Below, piece after piece: positions 1-10,764 of a stretch of 64,000 bases of DNA (position 1 is the first letter of the stretch; each line of letters begins with the position of its first letter). Position numbers and translations under genes: made by a program. The stretch is taken from NCBI GenBank assembly GCA_011799875.1, contig CM022298.1, positions 56,075,015-56,139,014 on the forward strand. The letters run 5' to 3'. The notes beneath the pieces were generated by a model. It searched no databases. It had not been told where the DNA came from and worked only from the letters and a program-made list of their open reading frames with translations. The stretch is from Thinopyrum elongatum. Lineage: Eukaryota; Streptophyta; Magnoliopsida; Poales; Poaceae.

Positions 1-1039
1 TTCAGTTTCACCAGAACTCATCCGGTGACCTCTCTCTGCGGAACTTTTCCGCTGTCCGAAACTTTTTCGGTGTCCGAAACTTTTTCGGTGATTTTCTCTC
101 AGACTCCCTGTCTAGCGTTCAACAGATAGATGACCCTTAAGCGTGTGACCCTATAGGTTCAGTGAAGTATAGACATGACCGAAACATTTTCCGATCAATG
201 ATCAGCATCGGAGCCGTGGACACCCATATTGACCCCTATACCCACACGAATGAATATTCGAGTGAACCTCCAGTTGCCGTGTGCTATTCCTGTTGCTTCG
301 CGATATGTTACAAATACCCGAGGTGAGACATGTTGGCATTCCCGTGGATCAACAACTTGTCCACTATGCTAGTTACCTCGTTACCAGTATTGTTCTCTTT
401 TCTCGTTCCCGTGTTCCGGCATCCCCGTGATCAAATCACAAAGTGTCTGGCCTGACGATGATGGATACCGTAACACCGAGAGGGCCCAGAGATATCTCTC
501 CATCGTCGGAGGAGCAAATCCCAATCTTGAGCTATCAAGTTACTTGACACACTTTTCCATGAACCCGTAAGCCGCCGTAATAGCCACCCATTTACGGATG
601 ACGTTTAACAAACCCCAAAGTTCATGAAGCAAGCATGAAGAAACTCGATACTCTCATGGTCTAAGGAATCATGCAAACGTTAACCATCTCTGTGTTATTA
701 ACCATTAACTTGTGACGAATGTAACTCATAGCATAACATCAATCGGGTCGATTCAACACAAATGTTCTTCTAACATTGTGCCCTCAAAATTGCCGGCATA
801 GTCATGCCCATGATCAGGAAAACAGGATCATCATGCAATACTTGAGCCAGTCATAGAGGCTTGACTAGGAATACATTTTATCGTTTATTATTCCACACAT
901 GCATATGAGTCTTCCTCCGAGCCTCGTTTTATTTGCAGACTCGAGAACCATAGCAGTTATAGCACGGAACGTAAACCTAATTATGAACAGGGAGATAATC
1001 AATAACATTTATTATTGCCTCTAGGGCATATCTCCTACA
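1..1039 (-). repeat. Partial 3' LTR of the Copia element
   Basis: This matches 7503-8525 with about 11 substitutions, nearly all transitions, counted by eye. It differs further by an extra 18-bp tandem copy of tgtccgaaactttttcgg near positions 53-88. The LTR ends at the CTCCTACA of 1032-1039. The remaining part lies outside the window. Confidence 0.92.
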
Positions 1040-1050
1040 GACTCCCACTT
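1040..1050 (-). other. Polypurine tract of the Copia element
   Basis: The minus strand reads AAGTGGGAGTC immediately before the TGTAGG start of the 3' LTR. This is the usual Copia plus-strand primer position and closely resembles the AAGTGGGAG tract of the BARE/Angela group. It fixes the orientation of the element. Confidence 0.8.
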
Positions 1051-1347
1051 GCACTAGAGTCAATAATCTAGTTAATGCTAATGCACTTCACACCTGTGGC
1101 ACACCGGTGTAAATATGCTTCGCTTGTGGTATAGCCTGATGTCCAACGGATCTGACGACTTCAGCTCCGTGTGTATCTTTGCATATCCTCGCGTTTTCAC
1201 GCTTTCACAAAATTCATATTTTGTGTGGACTTGGCTTTGTATGTATGCGAATCACAGGTCGAACCTGGATTCCTCAGACTGAGTTATGGAGCAACTACAT
1301 GCAGTAGTGTCCCATTGACAAAAAGCCATCTTGGAACCATACTAAGT

Positions 1348-1617
1348 TCATGAATGAACTATATGATTCAACATCTTCTTTGTCGCTTTAAAAGCGGCAA
1401 CATACTTTGCCTCTGTTATAGAATTCGCCACAGTAACTTGTTTGGAACAATTTCCAACTACCGTGCCACCATATTGTGTATTGCACAAAACCCTTAATTT
1501 AAATCGAAAATCGCTTGGAGCATGGATAAAGACTGTATCGATGTAACCTTTTACAACAAACTCTTCACGATCTCCGCTTGCGAGAAAACATGTCATCAGT
1601 GCTACTATAGTACTCAA
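1348..1617 (-). pseudogene. Copia polyprotein remnant: RNase H C-terminus
   Basis: An 89-residue minus-strand frame keeps recognisable blocks of the Copia RNase H domain: a VKGYIDTVF block (normally VKGYTDASF), then SKQVTVANSITEAKYVAA (normally SKQ.TVADST.EAEYIAA). The conserved Glu of the TEAEY motif is kept but flanking positions are degraded. It lies about 300 bp from the polypurine tract, as expected for the end of pol. Upstream integrase and reverse transcriptase cannot be followed as an open frame. Confidence 0.8.
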
Positions 1618-4600
1618 TGACCCTTTTTCACTGTTGTCCCATGATCAGTACTTTTGATCACTTTGGTATCTATACTCGCAACAACTTTGGGAGTATTGGA
1701 CATATCTGGTTGTTTTACATACCATGGAATACATGATTAATCCAAACACAAGAGTGTGTGGAATCTCCATCATGTATTTTGCTCATCAGTGTTTTGGGAT
1801 ACCGAGTCTTGCAAAAACTCTTTCCATGTGACTTCGGCAAGAATCACTCCTTGGCCTTTTAAATGCTAAAAGTTTTAGCATCTTGTCAATATGTATCTTT
1901 GCTTAGCCCCATAAGGTAAATCTATCTCCATAGATCATCATGCCTAATATTGAGGCTATTTAGCCCAAGCACTTCATCGAAAAACTATTTTCAAATGAAG
2001 TCCTAATTCGTGTCAAGAAATTTATTTCCAATTAACAATGTGTCAAGCACACAAGGTTTTTAGAAATGTTATTATGCTCCCACTTACTTTCTTGAATTAC
2101 AAGCATCTTTGCTACCCATTGATGAAGTCAAAACCCTTTTTGACCATTTCATCAAAACATGAAGATTCCAACTCCTCTTTGCTCTCTTCTGTCCATCGCT
2201 GGAACTCTGAAGTTTGCACCCTTACTAGCATCCTCTGGATTGACAAAATACCTTGGACTGTAACACATGCAAGTCCTTGGTTTCATTTCCATAAGATGGA
2301 AACCCTTTTGCCATCCATTGTTTTATATCTCATGATATGAAATATGTATTAATTGCTAGTTCAACCCGAACCGACTTTAAGCATCGCTACGATGAAACAA
2401 CCTCATCGTAGTCAACTCCTTGAACTTGTTATTTCAACAAGTCGAGCTTTATGGATAAAACATTTTTATTCGTATCAGTTTTAAGTTCCATAAATATTCG
2501 TCAGACTCTAAGTCTTCCGAAAGGTGTATCAAGGTTTTAATCTTGAATCACTTATATGGAAACTATCTCGGATTGTATTGGCATTTAGCCAATTCCGGAG
2601 TCAGGGCCCATCAACGCTTCCTTGTGTATCGTAGGTATACTGTTGTCTAACAACAATATCTCGGTTGCGCACCTGAGAGGTTTGCACGAGCCTTGCCTAC
2701 GTGGTTCAGCTGCAAGTTCGACCGAAGTCCATACATTTTATTGTAGAGACTTCCGTATCAGTCGCAGTAGGAAACACTGGAATTAATTCCAAGGTCTCTT
2801 TCCTTTGACCTGATGACGAAGATACTGTTTATCTCGTCGAGTTGCACTATTCTCCCACTCACCTTTTGAAAGAACCATTTTCTTCAAAAAGCATACCGTT
2901 CTTTGTGGAAAACCTATTTGCCTCGGTATAGTGAGGGAGGAATACCCAATGACTTGGGATAACCTACAAAGTAGCACTTGTCTGATTTGGAATAGGTTTG
3001 TAACCTTTTACACAAGCCCCATATTCCAAATGTTAAGAAAAGATATAACATGGTTGGGCGTACCATACCATGGTGTCATTTCAACAGACCCGATGGAGCT
3101 CTTTTCAGTGTAAAAGCCGCAGTCTCTAAAGCATCACTCTTTAAAAGGGATAATGGCAAATTTATTTATGTCATCTTTGATCTTACCATGTCATAAATGG
3201 TTCGATTACATTTTCACGGACTTTCCACTTGCAGTGGTGTTCCGGGAGGTGCAAGTTATGAAACCCCTTTCACAACTCATCAGACATTCGCTAAACTTGT
3301 AACTCAAAAATTCCTTTCTGCAATCGAATTGTAGAAACATAATTTTCTTGTTACAATAACTTCTACTTCATATTTGAAAACCTTTCGAATGATTTCAAAA
3401 GATCCAGACTTACGTCTCATCAAGTAAATATCCATATATCTACTTGAGTCATTTCTGAAGATAGATAAATCCACTACTTGCAACCTTTATTGAACTACAC
3501 ACATCAAAATGTATGATCACCAATAAGTTTGTTGCTCGTTCCTTATGGCCTGTGAACGGTATTTCAGTCACTTCACTTTCGGAGGAAAGTTGCAAGTGTC
3601 AGATGATTCAAAATCAAACGACTTCAAAATCCATCATAATGGAATTTTCCATGCGGGCTTCTCCAATGTGACCAGATGTAGTGCCACACTTGTGTGGTAT
3701 TCTTTTAGTCTTACGACATTTAGCGTCAGTGTTATGGATGTATCATATTACCATCAATATTCATAACATACGTCCCATCTTGGATGGAAGCATGGCCCTT
3801 CATGTTATTCATAATACTGAACAACAATTGTTGCTTTTATGAACAACTCTTTTGCAACAAACATTATGCAATGGGCTAGAGTGTTTAAAACTCTAAAATG
3901 AATTATGAAAGTAAATCCAGAGGTAATATATTATTATCATTATTCATAACATACATCTCATTCTCAATGAAAGTATGGCCCTTATGTTATTCATAACATC
4001 GAACATCAAAAGTTCTCTTATGAACAACCTTCTTGCAAGATACCTTATGCAATGGGCTAGAGTTTGTGAAACTCTAAATGAATTATGAAAATAAATACAG
4101 ACGGTAATACACCGATGGAAGGTATAGTAACATTTACTATGTTCCCTGTGTATACCAAAACCTCATGCCTGGCTAGTCTTTCAGGCCATAGTAGTTCTTA
4201 CATCGAGTTGCAACAGAATGCAATCGAGCGGGTATATTTGTGATTAACTCACAATACCCAAGAATTAGTGATTAACATGTTTAACCATAATTCCCAAGAA
4301 CCATATCTTTGACCAGCCTTCTATACATCAAAAACTTGTATGACATTCATACATGAGCTGGATATTCCAGTCTTCTTTCTTATTGCCATTATACTTCTAA
4401 CAGTTTAACTTTTAGTATTTCTCCTACTCTCAGAAGAAGCACTCAACTTAAGAGTGGCGTTAGGCCCGGACTTCCTAGGCGTGAAAGTTTCACTAACACC
4501 CTTCGGACACTTCCATTCTCTTTAAGTTGTTGTTTTATTCACCTTTCATCATATGACAGGCGTTCTTCTGGATCCCTCTCTTATCAGTCTAATGCATAGT

Positions 4601-4701
4601 AAACTCCTTTACTAATAGTTTGCAAACAAACATTGCTTTGGATATCTCATATCTTTTAGCCTTTGTTTGTCCCTGAAAATGATTTTCAGATTCCATGAAT
4701 A
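1618..4701 (-). pseudogene. Decayed Copia pol interior
   Basis: This stretch lies between the RNase H remnant and the gag remnant, where protease, integrase and reverse transcriptase belong. I see only short frames broken by many stops. A small frame at 2783-2977 has proline- and arginine-rich text (IPRQIGFPQRTVCFL) that may be the linker between integrase and reverse transcriptase. The two sub-blocks near 3740-4010, both containing 'cataacatac.tc', look like an internal tandem duplication. No catalytic motif survives clearly. Confidence 0.6.
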
Positions 4702-4887
4702 TCACATAACTATCCAAACTTTCGAAGTTTGGGTCTCATGGAAGTAAACATATTGTACTTGACTGAAACGAAATTCTAGCTTTTGGATCGAAGGATGAGA
4801 GTCACATGATCCATAGCATAAGCGAGAGAATACCAAAGTATGCGATAGGACAAAGTCCTTCTCGGCACTCTTGAGGACAATCCTCAC
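4702..4887 (-). pseudogene. Copia gag remnant
   Basis: The minus-strand frame starts MRIVLKSAEKDFVLSH, which matches the conserved gag block NLRIVLK.EKKDYVLE of Triticeae Copia elements. The frame then degrades. Its place, nearest the 5' LTR and upstream in transcription order of the RNase H remnant, supports the call. Confidence 0.65.
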
Positions 4888-6366
4888 ATTACGTTACCAA
4901 CCGTAAAGATTTAACCAAATATTTAACAGCTATTCAATTTTAAGAGGGAAGGTGGAAACGCGAGCCATAATTCTACAACTATTACGCAAATCACACTTAG
5001 ACAGTGTTCAAAATTAATTGCAATGAGAATTAAACAAGTTAATTCAACAGTGCGCTCCCACTCAAATCAATATCTCTCATAATTGATTGTGAGTGATACA
5101 AGATCCGCATTTCCATTCAACGCCATTGAACGAGATGAACACTGATGGCGCGAACTTCAATCGGTAGGTAAACTTGCCGATCACATCTCTATGTGACTCT
5201 TGTTCATCTTTCGATGGGTGTGTTCCGAGCTCAGGGAGATCCTTCCAGAACGTCAAGACAACCAAGTGATCTTGCTGCGAGGTCTCAACTCACCCGCCTC
5301 ACACATCCCTAATCGTTCGCACCCAGGGAGATCCTGTGATACCCCGAAAAGTTAGGTGCCGTGACGGTGCTACACTTGGGAGAACACTAACTACTTGATA
5401 TTTTTGTGAGAGATCACCCTAATAAAAAGCGACTACCGCGCAATAAAAAAGGGTGCATCATAAGGGATAAACATCTCAGGCAATTCATAATAGCATGATA
5501 TGGTATAGCCCTTTCTGACGGAGAAGTCTTGTATTTCTTCGTCTTCGGCATTCGCGTCGGTGTTCACCTTCGCGAAGATTGCCACCACCTTGTCGATGCA
5601 CCAGATAATATTGCTATCTCTATAGCTAATAAAATAATGCATTACAACAAGGTTGACACGCAAGTCATTTAAAGTGCAATCATATGGCTCCAGCCATCAT
5701 GCCGAATCATGACACGCAGGTCATGTTAATTAATTTACATCATATAGTCATCTCATACATAATCAAATTATTATGAGCACTGCTATACCACATCATATGC
5801 ATATGCAAACCCTCCTGCAAAACCAAGTTAGACGCCTCTAATCGGTTCATGCAAAACTTGTTTTACGTGGCTTCTAAGGTTTCTAAACAAACCGAAGCTA
5901 CCAACGTCCATCATCAAGTATGATAATCCAAGTTGCTAGATTAACTTTCCAGGGTGTATGAAAACCGAGATAATAAAATCTCGAGCCCCATACTAAACTT
6001 CTTCATACGCATGAACCCCGTGCAGATCATATCTGCATTGCCCTTTCGTCTGCGAAATATCCATCTTTCTTTAACTAAAGTGGAACCCAAAGAACTGTTA
6101 GCACTTCGTTGATCTGTCAATCAGCATACTCAGGAGCAGCATGAAAGGATCGCGGATTGCCAGAACTTTGTGAGATTCCACAATGCTGTCAAGATCAGGA
6201 CTACGCAAATTCAAGGGAAGCAACAAGAACATCGGGTAACAGATTTCATCTGCTACCCGCACAAATAATTTTCAGTAATAGAACTCATCTACTACCTAAT
6301 TATATTGTGCAACACCCATACATCTCTATGTATTCTAGATCGCAACCTGCATCTACGCATAGCACA
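4888..6366 (-). other. Copia 5' leader / non-coding interior
   Basis: About 1.5 kb lies between the primer binding site and the gag remnant. Two short minus-strand frames (5077-5265, 5433-5663) have no recognisable domain. I see no separate gene here. Confidence 0.5.
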
Positions 6367-6379
6367 GCTCATGATGCCA
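6367..6379 (-). other. Primer binding site of the Copia element
   Basis: One base inside the 5' LTR end the minus strand reads TGGCATCATGAGC. This is close to the initiator-methionine tRNA site TGGTATCAGAGC used by plant Copia elements. It defines 8525-6381 as the 5' LTR. Confidence 0.75.
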
Positions 6380-6585
6380 CTGTAGGGGAACGCAGCAGAA
6401 AACAAAATTTTTCCGACCTACGCACCAGCCCAGGACCACTATGGAGACTGCATACAAGGTTTGATCATTTTCGTTACCGACTCGTAGCGCAGCGGAAGTA
6501 GAGTCGATGACGATCGGTGGTGCAGATCCCCGCAGCTAGGATTTACAACCTCCCAACCGCGAGGATGTATACCCTCGTCTTCCCT

Positions 6586-6765
6586 TCAGACAGCCCTCCG
6601 GGAGGCGGTCGAACAGTCCCCCGGACGGTGTCGCGGACAGCCCTTCGGGAGGACCTTCGAAACTCGGACGGTCACTCGGACAGCCCTTCGGGAGGACTCA
6701 CAGAACTCGGACCGTCACTTGGACAGCCCTTCGGGAGGCACTCACGAACAGCCCCTCGGGCACTA
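6586..6765 (-). repeat. Five imperfect repeats of a CCCTTCGGG palindrome in the LTR U5
   Basis: The 16-mer acagcccttcgggagg occurs five times with small changes at 6588-6765, spaced roughly 30-50 bp. The same array is in the LTR at 62030-62205. Each unit can form a small hairpin in the transcribed leader just upstream of the primer binding site. Confidence 0.75.
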
Positions 6766-6975
6766 AGATCGAAACTACGACCTCTCTACAGAGTTGCACA
6801 CATACGGTGTCAGCTATCCGGCAGGGCTTCGCCGTCCAGAACTAGTTCCTGCCGGAACCCAGACAGCCTTTCGGCTCTACGAAACTCTTTTCGTGGGAGG
6901 GAGAGAGAAGCCAGATAACATCTTGTCATGTGTACGAGAGCAAGGGATGAGGTTTGTGGGCAGCCCACTCTCCTC

Positions 6976-6983
6976 TATTTATA
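6976..6983 (-). promoter_or_regulatory. TATA box of the Copia LTR promoter
   Basis: The minus strand reads CCTATAAATAGAGGAG, a canonical plant TATA context. It lies about 1.5 kb into the 5' LTR, leaving about 0.6 kb for R-U5. The partner LTR has TATAAAA at the equivalent position (62417-62423). Confidence 0.7.
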
Positions 6984-7398
6984 GGAAAGCCAAGGGGTAA
7001 GGATGTCATACAAAAAACCCCAAAGTACCCCCACTTTATGCCTTTTCATAAAAGAATAAAGATAAAAGGGGTGCCATGTGGAGCTCCACCATGCTTGGCC
7101 GGCCACACCCTTGGGGGACCCCCCCAAGGGGGCTTCCTTAGTGCCTAAGGCATTCTAGAAGCCTTTTGGGAAATTCCCAAAAGGTGCTTTCCATAAAATT
7201 CCCAAAAAGCACTTTCACTATTCACGACGACATTTTTCAGCGTCCGTTCGAACTAAAAATATTTATGTGGGCTTAGAACATTTCCAGTACCCACTAAAAT
7301 AATTTTCAATGCGTTCTGGAACAATTCCAGTTTAGTGATTTCATCTGCGAAAAGCATCTGAAGCGGTTCCGGCAGCCCCGGAACATTTCCGGTTTTTC

Positions 7399-7433
7399 TT
7401 CCAGAAAATTCCCAGAAGTTTCCAGAATGATTC
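7399..7433. promoter_or_regulatory. Heat-shock-element-like array in the Copia LTR
   Basis: TTC and GAA triplets alternate seven times: TTC-CA-GAA-AA-TTC-CCA-GAA-GT-TTC-CA-GAA-TGA-TTC. The first three units, TTCCAGAAAATTC, fit the heat shock element nTTCnnGAAnnTTCn exactly. A looser cluster is at 7314-7329. The array is about 420 bp upstream of the TATA box in transcription sense. Binding by heat shock factors is inferred. Confidence 0.45.
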
Positions 7434-8525
7434 TGGTATCCTCCAAGAATTATCAGGCATGTGCCGAAACCATTTTGACTTAATGGTATCCCCTGAAACA
7501 ACTTTTCAGTTTCACCGGAACTCATCCGGTGACCTCTCTCTGCGGAACTTTTCCGCTGTCCGAAACTTTTTCGGTGATTTTCTCTCAGACTCCCTGTCTA
7601 GCGTTCAACAGATAGATGACCCTTAAGCGTGTGACCCTATAGGTTCGGTGAAGTATAGACATGACCGGAACACTTTCCGATCAATGATCAGCATCGGAGC
7701 CGTGGACACCCATATTGACCCCTATACCCACACGAATGAATATTCGAGTGAACCTCCAGTTGCCGTGTGCTATTCCTGTTGCTTCGCGATATGTTACAAA
7801 TACCCGAGGTGAGACATGTTGGCATTCCCGTGGATCAACAACTTGTCCACTATGCTAGTTACCTCGTTACCGGTATTGTTCTCTTTTCTCGTTCCCGTGT
7901 TCCGGCATCCCCGTGATCAAATCACAAAGTGTCTGGCCAGACGATGATGGATACCGTAACACCGAGAGGGCCCAGAGATATCTCTCCATCGTCGGAGGAG
8001 CAAATCCCAATCTTGAACTATCAAGTTACTTGACACACTTTTCCATGAACCCGTAAGCCGCCGTAATAGCCACCCATTTACGGATGACGTTTAACAAACC
8101 CCAAAGTTCATGAAGCAAGCATGAAGAAACTCGATACTCTCATGGTCTAAGGAATCATGCAAACGTTAACCATCTCTGTGTTATTAACCATTAACTTGTG
8201 ACGAATGTAACTCATAGCATAACATCAATCGGGTCGATTCAACACAAATGTTCTTCTAACATTGTGCCCTCAAAATTGCCGGCATAGTCATGCCCATGAT
8301 CAGGAAAACAGGATCATCATGCAATACTTGAGCCAGTCATAGAGGCTTGACTAGGAATACATTTTATCGTTTATTATTCCACACGTGCATATGAGTCTTC
8401 CTCCGAGCCTCGTTTTATTTGCAGACTCGAGAACCATAGCAGTTATAGCATGGAACATAAACCTAATTATGAATAGGGAGATAATCAATAACATTTATTA
8501 TTGCCTCTAGGGCATATCTCCTACA

Positions 8526-8904
8526 GAGTGGCGGCTGGAGGTGGTAGGAGGGAGGAGGGAGAAGGAGGGAGGAGGGGCGACGGGTGGAGGAGGGAGAGGA
8601 GGAGGATGGGGACGCTTACCAGCGGCGGCAACGGCGGAGGCGGCAATGGGTGACGACGGTTCGTGAGAGAGAGTGGGGGAGGGAGAGTGAGGGCCAGGGA
8701 GAGCGGTGGGCCTTGAGGATAAGGCTTAACAGTAGCGCGGTTAGCAGAAAGGCGCTACTGCTAAGTGGGGCCTGCCCGGTGGACAAGCCCAAACTTAGCA
8801 GTAGTCCCGTACCAAAGAAACGCGCTACTACTAGCTCCTTAACAGTAGCGCGGTTAAAGTGGGCGCGCTACTAGCTCCTTAACAGTAGCGCGGTTAAATT
8901 CTGT
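8526..8904. mobile_element. Fragment of a CACTA-type element (subterminal repeats)
   Basis: Repeated 'cttaacagtagcgcggtt' and 'gcgctactgctaag' units in both orientations are the subterminal repeat type of a Triticeae CACTA family. The first 150 bp is G-rich and may be the coding or leader part. Both ends are missing: Copia bounds it on the left and a Gypsy tail on the right. Confidence 0.6.
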
Positions 8905-8955
8905 TTTCATCATTTACCTACTCGAGGACGAGCAGGAATTAAGCTTGGGGATGCT
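8905..8955 (+). mobile_element. Truncated 3' tail of a Gypsy element with its polypurine tract
   Basis: 'atcatttacctactcgagg' then 'gaattaagcttggggatgct' matches the last 50 bp inside Gypsy A (15568-15616) and Gypsy B (58700-58749). The LTR at 8956 therefore has internal sequence on both sides. This suggests an LTR-internal-LTR array made by unequal recombination, truncated on the left. Confidence 0.75.
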
Positions 8956-10531
8956 TGATATGTCTCCAACGTATCTATAATTTTTTATTGTTCCATGCTA
9001 TTATATTATCTGTTTTGGATGTTTTATATTCATTAATATGCTATTTTATATTATTTTTGGGACTAACTTATTAACCTAGAGCCTAGTGCCAGTTTCTGTT
9101 TTTTTCTTGTTTTTGAGCTTCGCAGAAAAGGAATACCAAACGGAGTCCAAACAGAATAAAACCTTCGCGATGATTTTTCTTGGACCAGAAGACACCCAGG
9201 AGACTTGGAGTGCAAGTCAGAAGAGCCACGAGGCGGCCACAAGGGGGGTGGGTGCGCCCAGGGGGTAGGGCGTGCTCCCCTGCCTTGTGGGCCCCTCGGT
9301 GACCCCCTGACCTAGATCTTCCTCCTATATATTCCCAAACCACCAGAAGCATCCATAGAAACACTTTTCCACCACCGCAACCTTCTATTCCCGTGAGATC
9401 CCATCTTGGGGCATTTTCCGGCATCCTACCGGAGGGGGATTCGATCATGGAGGGCTTCTACATCAACTCTATTGCCCTTCCGATGAAGCGTGAGTAGTTT
9501 ACCTCAGACCTACGGGTCCATAGCTAGTAGCTAGATGGCTTCTTCTCTCTCTTTGATTCTCAATACAACGTTCTCCTTGATGTTCTTGGAGATATATCTG
9601 ATGTAATCTTCTTTTGCGGTGTGTTTGTCGAGATCCGATGAATTGTGGATTTATGATCAGCTTATCTATGAATATTATTTGAATCTTCTCTGAATTCTTT
9701 TATGCATGATTTGATATCCTTGTAATTCTCTTTGAACTATCGGTTTGGTTTGGCCAACTAGATTGGTTTTTCTTGCAATGGGAGAAGTGCTTGGCTTTCG
9801 GTTCAATCTTGCGGTGTCCTCTCCTAGTGACAGTAGGGGCAGCGAGGCACGTATTGTATTATTGCCATCGAGGATAAAAAGATGGGGTTTATATCATATT
9901 GCTTGAGTTTATTCCTCTACATCATGTCATCTTACTTAAAGCGTTACTCTGTTCTTCATGAACTTAATACTCTAGATGCAGGCAGGAGTCGGTCGATGTG
10001 TGGAGTAATAGTAGTAGATGCAGGCAGGAGTCGGTCTACTTGACATGGACGTGATGCCTATATTTCATAATCATTGCCTTGGATATCGTCATAACTTTGC
10101 GCTTTTCTATCAATTGCTCGACAGTAATTTGTTCACCCACCATATTATTTGCTATCTTGAGAGAAGCCTCTAGTGAAACCTATGGCCCCCGGGTCTATTT
10201 TCCATCATATTACTTTCCGATCTATTATTTTGCAATCTTTTATTTTCAGATCTATAAACCAAAAACCCTAAAAATATTTACTTTATCTTTTGTTTAGTTT
10301 TATCTATCTCTATCAGATCTCACCTTTGCAAGTGACCGTGAAGGGATTGACAACCCCTTTATCGCGTTGGTTGCATGTGTTTGATTGTTTGTGCAGGTAT
10401 TGGTGATTTGTGCGTTGTCTCCTACTGGATTGATACCTTGGTTCTCTAACTGAGGGAAATACTTATCTCTACTTTGCTGCATCACCCTTTCCTCTTCAAG
10501 GGAAAAACCAACGCAGGCTCAAGAATTAGGA
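8956..10531 (+). repeat. 5' LTR of Gypsy A
   Basis: It starts TGATATGTCTCCAACG and ends by alignment with the 3' LTR at 'caagaattagga', where the 3' copy has 'caagaagtagca'. Length is 1576 bp against 1586 bp for the 3' LTR. The same LTR family occurs as a solo copy at 55954-57512. Confidence 0.88.
9326..9332 (+). promoter_or_regulatory. TATA box of Gypsy A LTR
   Basis: 'cctcctatatattccc' lies about 370 bp into the LTR and is preserved in the 3' LTR (about 15987) and in the solo LTR (about 56295). Confidence 0.5.
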
Positions 10532-10542
10532 GGAGGAATTTC

Positions 10543-10560
10543 TGGCGCCGTTGCCGGGGA
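10543..10560 (+). other. Primer binding site of Gypsy A
   Basis: TGGCGCCGTTGCCGGGGA follows the 5' LTR after a short spacer. This is the standard primer site of the Athila-type Gypsy lineage, complementary to a tRNA 3' end (tRNA-Asp by family knowledge). Confidence 0.85.
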
Positions 10561-10764
10561 GATCTACGCCAAGTCAAGACATACCAAGTACCCATCATAA
10601 ACTCTCATCTCTTGCACTACATTATTCGCCATTTGCCTCTAGTTTTCCTCTCCCCCACTTTAAAAACGATTTTCAAAAAGATTTGCCTTTTTATTCGCCC
10701 TTCTTCCGTTCGTCTTTTTCGTTTGCTTTTTTTTTTGCTCGTGTGTTAGATTGCTTGCTTTGTC

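Larger units (their letters stand above)
1..8525 (-). mobile_element. Copia LTR retrotransposon (BARE-1/Angela/WIS type), non-autonomous, minus strand
   Basis: Read on the minus strand the order is 5' LTR (8525-6381), primer binding site, leader, decayed gag-pol, polypurine tract, and 3' LTR (1039 to the window edge). LTR ends are TGTAGGAGATATG and CCCCTACA, giving TGTAGG/CCTACA terminal inverted repeats. The start resembles the TGTTGGAAATATGCCC start of BARE-1/Angela/WIS. No reading frame in the interior exceeds about 100 codons, so it cannot encode its own replication proteins. The outer target duplication cannot be checked because the 3' LTR runs off the window. Confidence 0.9.
6381..8525 (-). 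repeat. 5' LTR of the Copia element (2145 bp)
   Basis: Bounded by TGTAGGGGAACG at 6381 and CATATCTCCTACA at 8525. A nearly identical LTR is at 61823-63994. In element orientation it holds, in order, a U3 with many TTCCGG/TTC..GAA palindromes, a TATA box near 6980, and a U5 with a five-fold CCCTTCGGG repeat. Open frames inside it on either strand are chance frames. Confidence 0.93.

Noticed and set aside
6157..7148. Overlapping plus-strand frames in the Copia LTR
   Set aside because: The LTR belongs to a minus-strand element. The same frames recur in the other LTR because the DNA is repeated, and translations have no domain.
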